A DNA stretch of 64,000 nt from NCBI GenBank assembly GCA_964486335.1, contig CAZAMB010000012.1, forward strand, positions 97,091 through 161,090, given 5' to 3'. Shown one piece after another: positions 7,906-16,598 of the stretch (positions are counted from its first letter, which is position 1; the number at the start of each line of letters is the position of its first letter). The notes under the pieces are model-generated. The model made no database searches, was not told the origin of the DNA, and saw only the letters and a program-made list of their open reading frames with translations. The position numbers were made by a program, and so were the translations under genes. The stretch is from CAZAMB01 sp964486335 (lineage in GTDB: Bacteria; Planctomycetota; Phycisphaerae; UBA1845).

Positions 7906-10900
7906 CTATGGGCAAAGGACGCAGGGCTGGTTCTGCACGGGACAGTCTCCGTCGGCCGAGCAGGCCATGCTCGGATTGCCCGCGCACTTGCCCGGCTTGT
8001 GCGGATAGGGCAGACCCTTGAACGCATCGACGCCGGCGGCGATGTGGGTGAAATTCAGGTCCGGCGCGATATCGACGTCGCCGCGCAAGTTGATTCCCAC
8101 CAGCAACGCACGGGCCTTGATTGGCGCGCCAGTAACGCCTTTGAACTTGTCCACCAACGAGCTGATGTCGCCAAAATCGGGCTGCGTTGAGCCGGGCGGC
8201 GGATTGAACGGCGTGGACACGTCGCCCCAACGGGTGGTCCCGATCGTGAGCGGAGCGGACACAGACGTGCAACTGCCCTCGTTGCCCATGCAGCTCGCGG
8301 CCAGATTGGCGACTTCATACGTTGAACTCGGCACGAGGGCGTTGCCCGTCACGTGCAGCAAGCCGACGGTCGTCCAATCCTGATAGTGCGGCGTGCATTG
8401 AAGCGTCGAGGCGAAGAATGGAATCGCGCTCGCCGTCGATTCCACATAAGGCAGCGGCGGGCCGACATATTGCGACTGACCCTCGAACTGTGTGAATGGA
8501 ACCGATGGTTCCCCAGAGTAGGGTGGTAGAACGTGATGAAGCGAGACCAGCGTCACGCGAAGGGCGGTCTCAGCGCCACCGGCCGATGTCGTCTGCGGGA
8601 TGTTGAAGCTGATGAACCGTGTCTTGTTGATTCCCGACGGATCGGCCACTGGTGTGGGCGGATCAAAAACCGTTTCGCATTCGTCGGGAACACCGTTGGC
8701 GTTGTCGTCCGTCGAGAATCCTCCGGCGATGTCGCAACTGTCGGGGGCTTCATTGAGGTTGCAATCCATGCAGGCCGGATCACCTGAGCAGGCCGAAACA
8801 TCGCACGCGTCGGGGATGGCGTTGGCGTTGCAGTCGAGACAGGCCGCGCTGCCGGAGCAGTTGAATAGATCACAACCGTCGGGCACGCCGTTGGCGTTGC
8901 AGTCGCCGCAGGCCGGATCGCCCGCGCAGGACGCGATGTCGCAAGAGTCCGGGCGTTGGTTGGCGTTGCAGTCGCCACACGCGGGATCGCCGGAGCAAAG
9001 CGATATGTCGCAATTGTCGGGTCGCATGTTGAAGTCGCAGTCCATGGTGCCGGGCATGAAGTCGAACCCGGTGGTCGAGCGCAATCCGGTGTCGTCGCCG
9101 ACGATGAACGATCGAACGTACAACCCGGTCTGCACGTCAAACTCCATGATCCGCGCGGCGGTCACATGGAGCGGCGCCGTTTCTTCCGGACCTTCAATGG
9201 GCCCTTCGTCATGGTCATGGTTGGCGGGCAGATCGCGAGTGACGAACACATTGCCGTTGGGAGCGACGCGAACACCCCAGGGACCGTCAAGATACAGGGC
9301 CGACGCGGTTCCTCCAAAGTTCCACTTGCCGAGAAATGCTCCGGTCGCGCCGTCATATCGAAGCAGCGCGTCGGTGTTGTAGCTGGCCACGAGGAGGTGC
9401 CCGTCGGGCAGGAAGACGAGTCCGCGCGCTCCGCCCAGTCCGCCGTTGTTGCCGGTACTGACGAAGACGCGAACGAACGCGCCGGTTGTTCCGTTGTATT
9501 CAAGTACCTGATTGCCGCCGCTGGTGACGAACAGATTGCCGTTGGGACCGAAGGTCAGTCCGAACGGCGTCAAGAGTCCGCCGGACCCCGTGGGAACGAA
9601 GGCGTTCACGAACGCGCCGGTGGTCCCGTCGTAGCGCAGGACGCTGTTGCTGTTTCGGCTGCTCACCAACAAGTGGCCGTCGGGCGCCATGATCAGCCCG
9701 GTGGGGTAGGTCAATCCGCCGCTTCCGGCTGTCACAAAGTCGCCAAGATGCGCGCCCGTGAGGGCGTTGTAGACCACCACCTTGTTGCCCGGGGCGCTGG
9801 TGACCAGCACGCGATCGCCGGGAGCGACGATGAGGTCCTGGGCCGAAGCGATCTGGCCCGTTGTCGATGTTTTCGCCAGCACGCCGCTGATGGCGTGGTA
9901 TTGACCGATGTAATCGAGCACGTCGCTCGCCACCCAGGCGTTTCGTGAGCCCATCAATTCCGTCAAGTCTGAGATTCCGTTGCCGTCGCAGTCCTGGCAG
10001 GAATCGAGCACGGCGTCGCGATCGATATCGAGCGCCAGGACGGCCTGAATCTGATCGTAGTCCGGCGTGCCGTTGGCGTCGCAGTCGGGATCACATTCGT
10101 CAGGGATGCCGTTGCCCCACAGATCGACGCTCGTGCCGAGCAGGATATCGCGATCGTCGGGAACGCTGTTGTTGTTGCAGTCGGGTTCGCAGTCGTCGGG
10201 CACGCCGTTGCCGTTGAGGTCGGTGCTGGTTCCCATGCTGATGTCCGCAGGATCCAGCACGCCGTTCTGGTTACAGTCCTCGCACTCGTCGGGCACGCCG
10301 TTGCCATTGGTGTCAACGCTGAACCCGCCGGAAATGTCGCCGGCGTCATCCAGACCATTTTGATTGCAGTCGTTGGAAAGACAGAACGCGCTGTTCTCCA
10401 CGAAGTTGCGCATCACCCTTCGCAGGCGCGTGTGATACCAGAGATCCGTGACCAGATCGCCGCCGCTGACCGTCTGACTGCAATAGCTCATCAGCGATCC
10501 GCGCTGCGGAAAGACCGGCGGCGGATAGCAGCGATCAATGAACGGACAATAGTCGGGTGTGTGACAGGCGCCGAAGTTGTGCCCCAGCTCGTGGACCAGC
10601 ACGCCGAGATCGTAATCGCCCGTGGCCGGCAGGTTGGGATCGGGGAAGCCCTTCATGTACCCGCAGACGCCGTAGGCGTTGGCCGAACAAACCGCGCCGA
10701 TGTAGGCGATGCCGCCATACGGAAGATCGCGCCGCCCGCTCAGAAAAATGCCCGTGTCGCGCGCGACGGCGCCCATGTTGCTGTTCCAGAAATTGACATA
10801 ACCGTTCAGCGGGTCGGCATTGCTCATGAACGACGGCTCGTTCGCCGGATTGTCGAAGAGACGAATGAAGACGACCTCGAAGCGCGTGTCCATTTCAAGC

Positions 10901-11790
10901 ATGAAAATGGCGTTGGTCCGGGCCACCAGTTCGATCAGGTAGTCGGTGACGACCGCGGCATCCTGAAAAACGTTGTACAGTTCAAAATCCGTTTCGATCG
11001 CCAGTTCGACGGCTTTCAACCGCTTGTTGAACACGACATTCACGGCCGGCTCGGAACAGCACCCCGCCACCGTCGGCGCGGGCGTTCCGCAGAGGTCCAC
11101 GTCGGGCAGTGCCTGGGACCCTCGCATCGCGGGATGCACGACGGCCAGTCGCATGCCCGCTTCCGCCGCCGACGCCTCGACGGTCGAAAGTACAAATCGC
11201 TCCGACTTCGCGCCCAGGTCGATGTGTCCACGGATTCCGCGCGGCGAGGACATCAGGACGACGCTCGAATCGGCGCGCCCCTGCACTGTTCCGCGAAACA
11301 AGTGAACCTGCGATGTGTCATAGGGCAGCGGAAGGTCCACTCCGTTCGGCCCTCCGACCACCACCCTTGTACGCGGACCGACCACGCGCATGGGTTCGAC
11401 TTCGAGGGAAATGGATCGGCCATCGCCGAGGGGAAAACCATGGAACACCGTTTTTCGGTGGTCTGCGGACGCTTCGCGCAAAAACGGCTCTCGAACCACG
11501 ACGAACGGTCCGCCGACGGCACGAGATACGTCTTCAAACGCTGAGTACGCGGTCGGGGCCTGGACCTTCATGGCGGCACGCAACACAGGCGTTCGTGCGG
11601 AAGCGGACTTTTCACTCGCCGCGCCGGTCTTTGGAGCGCCAAACAGGCCCACAATGACCGTGGCGAACGCCATAGCGCAACTAAAGCGGAGCCACGCAGA
11701 CGTCGGAAGATAGCGTCCGAAAATGCCGCTCGTGCGCGCCCAAGACACAGCCTTCTGACGATCATGCCCCGATGGTCCGACCCGATCCAT
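7906..11790 (-). CDS. Secreted reprolysin-type (M12B-like) metalloprotease with beta-propeller and shared C-terminal module
   Basis: A 1294-residue exported protein. The ATG at 11790 has GGGAG six bases upstream. Residues about 30-60 form a signal peptide (FSCAMAFATVIVGLFGAP). The zinc site is HELGHNFGACH, starting at His400 with His404 and His410 as further ligands; a downstream Met (SLMSYC) fits the Met-turn. Two blocks of D/N-rich units of the type CNxNGxPDxCD follow (about residues 480-600 and 915-1040), with an NHL-type beta-propeller between them (repeats such as YPTGLIMAPDGHLLV). The last 200 residues are the module shared with three other proteins here. Substrate unknown; it probably acts on the cell surface. 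Confidence 0.88.
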   Translation of the reverse strand: MDRVGPSGHDRQKAVSWARTSGIFGRYLPTSAWLRFSCAMAFATVIVGLFGAPKTGAASEKSASARTPVLRAAMKVQAPTAYSAFEDVSRAVGGPFVVVREPFLREASADHRKTVFHGFPLGDGRSISLEVEPMRVVGPRTRVVVGGPNGVDLPLPYDTSQVHLFRGTVQGRADSSVVLMSSPRGIRGHIDLGAKSERFVLSTVEASAAEAGMRLAVVHPAMRGSQALPDVDLCGTPAPTVAGCCSEPAVNVVFNKRLKAVELAIETDFELYNVFQDAAVVTDYLIELVARTNAIFMLEMDTRFEVVFIRLFDNPANEPSFMSNADPLNGYVNFWNSNMGAVARDTGIFLSGRRDLPYGGIAYIGAVCSANAYGVCGYMKGFPDPNLPATGDYDLGVLVHELGHNFGACHTPDYCPFIDRCYPPPVFPQRGSLMSYCSQTVSGGDLVTDLWYHTRLRRVMRNFVENSAFCLSNDCNQNGLDDAGDISGGFSVDTNGNGVPDECEDCNQNGVLDPADISMGTSTDLNGNGVPDDCEPDCNNNSVPDDRDILLGTSVDLWGNGIPDECDPDCDANGTPDYDQIQAVLALDIDRDAVLDSCQDCDGNGISDLTELMGSRNAWVASDVLDYIGQYHAISGVLAKTSTTGQIASAQDLIVAPGDRVLVTSAPGNKVVVYNALTGAHLGDFVTAGSGGLTYPTGLIMAPDGHLLVSSRNSNSVLRYDGTTGAFVNAFVPTGSGGLLTPFGLTFGPNGNLFVTSGGNQVLEYNGTTGAFVRVFVSTGNNGGLGGARGLVFLPDGHLLVASYNTDALLRYDGATGAFLGKWNFGGTASALYLDGPWGVRVAPNGNVFVTRDLPANHDHDEGPIEGPEETAPLHVTAARIMEFDVQTGLYVRSFIVGDDTGLRSTTGFDFMPGTMDCDFNMRPDNCDISLCSGDPACGDCNANQRPDSCDIASCAGDPACGDCNANGVPDGCDLFNCSGSAACLDCNANAIPDACDVSACSGDPACMDCNLNEAPDSCDIAGGFSTDDNANGVPDECETVFDPPTPVADPSGINKTRFISFNIPQTTSAGGAETALRVTLVSLHHVLPPYSGEPSVPFTQFEGQSQYVGPPLPYVESTASAIPFFASTLQCTPHYQDWTTVGLLHVTGNALVPSSTYEVANLAASCMGNEGSCTSVSAPLTIGTTRWGDVSTPFNPPPGSTQPDFGDISSLVDKFKGVTGAPIKARALLVGINLRGDVDIAPDLNFTHIAAGVDAFKGLPYPHKPGKCAGNPSMACSADGDCPVQNQPCVLCP

Positions 11791-12027
11791 AACAATCTCC
11801 CTTCCAGCACCCCAAATCACGGCAGGTTTACAGCGTAGAGTTCCTTGCGGGCGTATCAGTGTAATCGATTTCGGGGCGGATTTCAATTGCGGCAGGCGAG
11901 CGAAGGAGGACGCTTTAGACCAGTGTCACTCGAGCCGGTGGGGGGGCGCGATTGGTTCAATGGCAGGCGGCTCGGCGGGAGCGTCACCTGCCGAATGCCG
12001 ATTCGGTCTCTGTCTTGGCCGGATCCG

Positions 12028-12423
12028 TCACGCGAGGTCGGTCAAGCGATCCTCCGACGGAGTCGGCAGCGGGCAGAGCCACGCGCGAAGGAGCATCGTC
12101 GCCTCGCGCGGAGTCAATTCTGATTCGTCATTCGTGTACGCGTCGGCGACGTGTGCCCGCCAAACCCGCTTTTCCGCGTGTCGAACAATCAGCACACACT
12201 CGGCGCGGGCGAACAGATGAACCTCCCAATCCTTCTTGAACAGGCCGGACTTTCGCTGCACCAATCCACCCGGCACAAGTAGCCACTGTTTTCGAGACCC
12301 CCACGCACCCGACTTGCAATTCCGAATCGTCACAAGAAACGGGTAGACGGCCCATAGCATCAGCATCCAAGTCACTCGTCCACGCACAACCGCATAAACC
12401 ACCATCGCAGTGGCGAACAGCAT
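12028..12423 (-). CDS. Hypothetical membrane protein; may be the 3' part of a frameshifted gene
   Basis: A 131-residue protein with two N-terminal hydrophobic segments (MLFATAMVVYAVV and WMLMLWAVYPFLV) and a soluble tail with PGGLVQRKSGLFKKDWEVHL, resembling a small PH-like membrane protein. In the same frame the reading extends upstream to about 12516 without a start codon and gives plausible protein (DNEVARLLRRNITLNGC). The preceding gene ends at 12452 in another frame, so the two might be one gene with a frameshift, or two overlapping genes. I cannot decide. Confidence 0.5.
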   Translation of the reverse strand: MLFATAMVVYAVVRGRVTWMLMLWAVYPFLVTIRNCKSGAWGSRKQWLLVPGGLVQRKSGLFKKDWEVHLFARAECVLIVRHAEKRVWRAHVADAYTNDESELTPREATMLLRAWLCPLPTPSEDRLTDLA

Positions 12424-12451
12424 CGCGCCGACAATTGCCGGCCAGCAACCA

Positions 12452-13057
12452 TTAAGGGTGATGTTGCGGCGTAGCAGGCGCGCGACTTCGTTGTCCGATT
12501 GTCCTATCTCTTATCCTCGGCAAACGGTTAATCGAATCTAAATCCTCCCGAGCGTCGTTTTGCTCAATGCCGACGAATGCAGACTCACTCTCATTCAGCG
12601 GAATCGGTTCAAATGGAAAGCCGATCGGCTCAACGGTTTTCAGGTCGTCTTCCTGCCCCACCCGGACCGCCAGGTTTTTAATCTCTTGGTCGACGGCATG
12701 GCCGAGCAGCTCGCGCCATTCATTACCCCGCGTCAACCACCGACTTGCGATGGTTTGAACGATTGTTCGAATGTCGGCGGGCCGGGCGGTTGGCACGACG
12801 ATTCTCTGCAGGTCACGGCACCAAGCGGCTTCGCTTTGGGAGACTACAATGATGGCGATAAACACGCCAAAGATAATGAGTACTGACACTGCGACCGGCA
12901 TCACCACCAAAAGCAGGATGACGCCGCCGATGCAGATCAGGCCAAGTGCCAACGCCCAGAATGGTTCGGTCAGCCTTCGACGTTCAACGGGGCAATCGAC
13001 CAACCGAAACGGTTGTTCGGTTCCGTTCTTACCCTCTTCCGTACTTTCGTTACTCAT
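12452..13057 (-). CDS. Hypothetical membrane protein
   Basis: A 201-residue protein whose ATG overlaps the murA stop (ATGAGTAA), so it is translationally coupled to murA. Residues about 28-70 form two membrane segments (FWALALGLICIGGVILLL and SVLIIFGVFIAIIVV); the rest is cytosolic and charged. The last 20 residues (RDRTIGQRSRAPATPQHHP) look unlike the rest, and the other frame continues as sensible protein, so a frameshift near 12510 is possible. No family recognised. Confidence 0.55.
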   Translation of the reverse strand: MSNESTEEGKNGTEQPFRLVDCPVERRRLTEPFWALALGLICIGGVILLLVVMPVAVSVLIIFGVFIAIIVVSQSEAAWCRDLQRIVVPTARPADIRTIVQTIASRWLTRGNEWRELLGHAVDQEIKNLAVRVGQEDDLKTVEPIGFPFEPIPLNESESAFVGIEQNDAREDLDSINRLPRIRDRTIGQRSRAPATPQHHP

Positions 13058-14315
13058 TCAACCGCCGGATGTTCGCCCCCACGGCCGCGAGTTTCTCCTC
13101 GATCTTCTCATACCCCCGGTCGATGTGATACGCCCGATGCACCCGCGTTGTGCCCTTGGCGGCCAGCCCCGCGAGGATCAGCGCCGCCGACGCCCGCAAA
13201 TCCGACGCCATCACCGGCGCGCCGACGAGCCGCTTGGCCCCCTCGACGATCACCGTCGGACCTTCCTTGCGGAGATGCGCCCCCATGCGGTTGAGTTCTC
13301 CGACGTGCAGGAACCGATCGGGATAAATCTTCTCGGTGATCACGCTGTTGCCGTCGGCGAGGCAGAGCAGGGCCATCGCCTGCGCCTGTAGGTCCGTGGG
13401 GAATCCCGGATACGGCTGCGTGGTGATGACCACCGGCTCCAGTCGCCGCGTCGATGAAACCGACAGACCCTTCTCGCCCCGCTCGATCATCACGCCCACG
13501 CGGCGAAGTCGATCGACCACGGCCCGCATGTGTTCGAGCTTCGCCCCGACGAGTTCGAGATCGCCGTTGGTGATCGCGGCCGCGATCATGAACGTGCCGG
13601 CCTCGATGCGGTCGGGAATCACCTTGTGCTCGCAGCCCTTCAGGCCCTCGACGCCTTCGACGACGATTTCGGGCGTCCCCTGTCCGGTGATCCGCGCCCC
13701 GCATGCATTGAGAAAGTTGGCGAGGTCGATCACTTCCGGCTCGCACGCCGCTGACGCGATCACGCTCCGCCCGTCCGCGAGACACGCCGCCATCATCACG
13801 TTGGCCGTCGCGGTCACTGACGATCCGAACGGCCCGCCGAGGAAAATGTCCGTGCCTTTGAGCCGCTTGGAGCGCAGCAATACGTCGCCGTTGACGAGGT
13901 CGAAGTCGGCCCCGAGCGTCTGCAATCCGAGGATGTGCAGGTCGATCGGGCGGTCGCCGATCGCGCAGCCGCCGGGCATCGACACCTGCGCACGCCTCCG
14001 CTTGGCCAGCAGCGGTCCCATCACGCACACGCTCGCCCGCATCTTACTGACGAGGTCGTACTCGGCGTGGGCGTTCATCTCGTCCTCGACGCGAAGGCGC
14101 ATCGCTCCGCTCGCGTCGCGCTCGCTGCGCACGCCGAGCTTCTGGAGCAGCACCTGCATCTGCCGAACGTCAGCCAGGTCCGGCACGTTCCGCAGGATCG
14201 TCTCGCCTTCGCAGAGGATCGCCGCCGCCATGATGGGCAGCGCCGCGTTCTTGGCCCCGCTGATCTCCAGCGAACCCTTCAGTCGATTGCCGCCGACGAT
14301 TTCAAAGTAGTGCAT
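13050..14315 (-). CDS. murA: UDP-N-acetylglucosamine 1-carboxyvinyltransferase
   Basis: MurA transfers enolpyruvate from phosphoenolpyruvate to UDP-GlcNAc, the first committed step of peptidoglycan synthesis, in the cytosol. The protein has 421 residues, the normal length. Lys22 in SGAKNAALP and Cys117 in SMPGGCAIGDRP (the fosfomycin-reactive active-site cysteine) are both present, and the inverted alpha/beta repeats run to the end (GLAAKGTTRVHRAYHIDRGY). Its presence agrees with planctomycetes having peptidoglycan. A GAGCCGCG palindromic element lies just upstream. Confidence 0.97.
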   Translation of the reverse strand: MHYFEIVGGNRLKGSLEISGAKNAALPIMAAAILCEGETILRNVPDLADVRQMQVLLQKLGVRSERDASGAMRLRVEDEMNAHAEYDLVSKMRASVCVMGPLLAKRRRAQVSMPGGCAIGDRPIDLHILGLQTLGADFDLVNGDVLLRSKRLKGTDIFLGGPFGSSVTATANVMMAACLADGRSVIASAACEPEVIDLANFLNACGARITGQGTPEIVVEGVEGLKGCEHKVIPDRIEAGTFMIAAAITNGDLELVGAKLEHMRAVVDRLRRVGVMIERGEKGLSVSSTRRLEPVVITTQPYPGFPTDLQAQAMALLCLADGNSVITEKIYPDRFLHVGELNRMGAHLRKEGPTVIVEGAKRLVGAPVMASDLRASAALILAGLAAKGTTRVHRAYHIDRGYEKIEEKLAAVGANIRRLNE

Positions 14316-14374
14316 GCCCGCCCTCCCTGTCGCATGTCATTGGTGTGTAACCAACCTTCGATCGACATTTTCCC

Positions 14375-14465
14375 GCAAGCCGCGATCTTCAGATCGCGCG
14401 GAATTCTGGATACCGACTCGACTTCAAGAGTCGAAAGACCGCGCGGACTGAAGTCTGCGGCTCGC
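14375..14465. repeat. GAGCCGCG palindromic element (paired)
   Basis: Two half-elements in inverted arrangement (14375-14401 and 14439-14465) flank a spacer containing GACTCGACTTC. The first has stem GATC, loop TTCA, stem GATC; the second has GGAC, TGAA, GTCT, where one pair is a G-T wobble. It lies between murA and prmC. Confidence 0.8.
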
Positions 14466-14523
14466 CCGGATCAATCGACGATCACCGAGTGCGGAAAGGC
14501 ATAGACCCTCTATGCCCGTCCTA

Positions 14524-14550
14524 CCCCGCTCGCCTCCCCATTGCCAAAGG
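14524..14550. repeat. Degenerate C-run/G-run palindrome
   Basis: The stretch CTCCCCATTGCCAAAGGGGG is a diverged copy of the C-run/G-run element seen at 7771-7807 and 22874-22906, here in reverse orientation. It lies downstream of prmC. Confidence 0.45.
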
Positions 14551-14604
14551 GGGACACAAGATGGTGAAGCTCCCGCGCACCCTGTACCGTGCGCCGCTTC
14601 AAAC

Positions 14605-15543
14605 TTATCTGTTTGTATTTTCGTCAAGATGGGGGGTCTGGCAACGGCGAAAGACGAGCACTCGTTCCTTGCCGACAACTCGGTCCCTGCGCGTCAGCCG
14701 GTGCTCGAACGATCCGTTCCGCGTCATCGTGTCAATCACGGCATGTGCCGCGCCGTCGGCCACCTCAACCGCAATCACCCCGCCATTCGCCAAAATTGCG
14801 GCCGCGCCGCGGGCAATCGCGGAATAGAACGACATCCCGTCGTCGCCGTCGGTCAGGGCGACGTGCGGCTCGAAGTTACGAACGGCCGCGTCGAGTTTCG
14901 GCATTTGGTCCACCGGAATGTATGGCGGGTTGCAGACGATCACGTCGAAACCGCTTTTGGGCACCACGTCAGGCAAAATCGCCAAGCCGTCCGCCACGAC
15001 AGTCTTCAGTCGATCGGCGACGCCCAGTCGTTCCGCATTGCCGCGAGCAACGTCAATCGCCGCCGGTGAAATGTCCGTCGCGACGGCGATCGCTTCCGGC
15101 AATTGTGAAAGCGCTGCGATCGCGATGCACCCGCTGCCCGTGCCGATATCCAGCAACCGCAGAGGCTCTGCGTTCGATCGGCTCCGCGCATGATCGATCG
15201 CGGCCTCGACAAGCTCCTCGGTCTCGGAACGCGGAATCAACACATCGCGCGTCACCGCGAACGAAAGTGAAAAAAACTCCTTGGTCCCCACGAGGTAGGC
15301 GATCGGCTCGTGCGCCGCCGCCCGCTTGACCGACTCGCGAAAACGATCGAGTTGCACCTTTTCCGGTTCGCGATCGAATCGCGCGTACAGATCGATCCGC
15401 CGGCACCCGAGCGAATGCGCCAGCAACACCTCGGCCGACAGGCGCGGATCGTCCACCTTCTGCCGCGCAAGGTGCTCACTCGTCCACGAAAGGAGTCGCC
15501 CGATCGTCCAGGAGGCTGAATCAGGCTGGGTCAGGGTGGTCAT
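14605..15543 (-). CDS. prmC: Peptide chain release factor N5-glutamine methyltransferase
   Basis: PrmC (HemK) methylates the Gln of the GGQ motif in release factors RF1 and RF2 using S-adenosylmethionine. The 312-residue protein has the N-terminal helical domain, the SAM-binding motif DIGTGSGCIA (132-141) and the substrate-binding NPPY motif at 205-208, and is slightly longer than the usual 280 because of a short C-terminal tail (RRCQTPHLDENTNR). It stands alone between repeats rather than next to prfA, where it is found in many bacteria. Confidence 0.95.
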   Translation of the reverse strand: MTTLTQPDSASWTIGRLLSWTSEHLARQKVDDPRLSAEVLLAHSLGCRRIDLYARFDREPEKVQLDRFRESVKRAAAHEPIAYLVGTKEFFSLSFAVTRDVLIPRSETEELVEAAIDHARSRSNAEPLRLLDIGTGSGCIAIAALSQLPEAIAVATDISPAAIDVARGNAERLGVADRLKTVVADGLAILPDVVPKSGFDVIVCNPPYIPVDQMPKLDAAVRNFEPHVALTDGDDGMSFYSAIARGAAAILANGGVIAVEVADGAAHAVIDTMTRNGSFEHRLTRRDRVVGKERVLVFRRCQTPHLDENTNR

Positions 15544-15566
15544 CCGGAATCAAGCGCACTGTCCAA

Positions 15567-15597
15567 ACAGAGCCGCGCCCGTGAGGAAGCGGGCACG
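15567..15597. repeat. AGAGCCGCGxCCGT repeat, copy 1
   Basis: The sequence CAGAGCCGCGCCCGTGAGGA with a following AGCGGGC recurs with small changes at 22813-22838 (inside alaS) and in reverse at 40237-40264. The ends GCCCG and CGGGC are complementary. It lies upstream of prmC. Confidence 0.55.
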
Positions 15598-15608
15598 TCA
15601 ATCATCCT

Positions 15609-15992
15609 TCAATACACCATTCGCGCCCAGGTGCGGGGAATCCGATCCGGTTCGCCGTTCCACTCATCGCGCAGCATGGCCTCGCGCTTCGGCGCGTCGT
15701 CACGCCAGCGGCGAATATCGTGATCCCATGATTCGCGTATGACGCCGGACATCCGATCGCGACACTCCGCCCGCCACACATCCAGATCCCGCGACACCTC
15801 GATCGTATGCTTGATTCGCTCCATCCCATTGGCGTCGTGCGCGGCATATTCCGAAGTGATTTTCTTGATTCGATCCTGCCGCTCCTCATTCGCCGCCTGC
15901 CACTTCGCATCCTGACAACCGGTCAACGCCGGAAAGATCGCAACCAACCAAAGAACGCACGACTTCTTGATATAATCAGGCGTATCTTTCAT
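15609..15992 (-). CDS. Small putative lipoprotein
   Basis: A 127-residue protein with a short N-terminus (MKDTPDYIKKS), a hydrophobic stretch CVLWLVAIFPA and a lipobox LTGC near residue 26, so it is probably lipid-anchored. The rest is charged and helical (KITSEYAAHDANGMERIKHT) with Trp-rich motifs DVWRAECRDRM and ESWDHDIRRW. It lies between prmC and the tRNA-binding domain gene. I do not recognise it. Confidence 0.6.
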   Translation of the reverse strand: MKDTPDYIKKSCVLWLVAIFPALTGCQDAKWQAANEERQDRIKKITSEYAAHDANGMERIKHTIEVSRDLDVWRAECRDRMSGVIRESWDHDIRRWRDDAPKREAMLRDEWNGEPDRIPRTWARMVY

Positions 15993-16035
15993 ATTACCGC
16001 GACTCTTGATTCACTTGCACTTCGCACTTGCTACT

Positions 16036-16398
16036 TCAGCTCACCGTGCTCCCCGGTTCAATATCGGCCTCCGTCGTCAGCACGATTACCTTGCTGCGAT
16101 CGGCGTTTGATGCGGCCAGCAGCATCCCGTTGCTTTCCAATCCGCGCATCATCCGCGGCGCGAGATTGGCCACGATGATCAGGTTCTTGCCGATCAATTG
16201 CTCCGGTTCGTAGTATCCTTTGATCCCGGCGCAAATCTGTCGCTGCTCATCGCCGAGGTCCACCTTCAGCACCAGCAGCTTGTCGGCGTTCGGATGCGGA
16301 CCGGCCTCGATCACCTTCCCCACGCGAAGTTTCACCTTCGCGAAATCGTCGAACGCGATCGGACCCGCCGCGCCGCTCGTCGCATCTCCTGTCATCAT
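16036..16398 (-). CDS. Stand-alone MetG C-terminal-like tRNA-binding domain protein
   Basis: A 120-residue OB-fold protein of the EMAP-II/Trbp111 family. FAKVKLRVGKVIEAGPHPNA, DKLLVLKVDLG, RQICAGIKGYY and APRMMRGLESNGMLLAAS match the C-terminal dimerisation and tRNA-binding domain of methionyl-tRNA synthetase. In many bacteria this domain is fused to MetG; here it is a separate gene, so it may work in trans with a MetG outside the window or act as a CsaA-like chaperone. The MetG-beta assignment is more likely from the RMMRGLES motif. Confidence 0.85.
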   Translation of the reverse strand: MMTGDATSGAAGPIAFDDFAKVKLRVGKVIEAGPHPNADKLLVLKVDLGDEQRQICAGIKGYYEPEQLIGKNLIIVANLAPRMMRGLESNGMLLAASNADRSKVIVLTTEADIEPGSTVS

Positions 16399-16533
16399 CG
16401 ACCCTTTCTCAATGACTCATACACGGCGGAAATTGTAGCGCCGCAGCCATTCTACGGCAAACAAACCCCCCTCGGTCCAAAAGAATTAAGCGGGCTGAGT
16501 CAGTTGCAACATCACCGGGGACGTGAATTCCAG

Positions 16534-16561
16534 TTGCCCGACATAGCTTTTCTGATAGAAT
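16534..16561 (+). promoter_or_regulatory. Possible sigma-70-type promoter
   Basis: TTGCCC (16534-16539) and TAGAAT (16556-16561) are separated by 16 bases and lie about 40 bases upstream of the start of the exported-protein gene at 16599. This is pattern matching only. Confidence 0.3.
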
Positions 16562-16598
16562 CCTGGCAACACTCACACCTGGTCGAGGAGATGCCGAC

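Noticed and set aside
10360..11544. Long plus-strand frame antisense to the metalloprotease
   Set aside because: It is the shadow of a clear metalloprotease gene; composition is typical of a GC-rich antisense frame.
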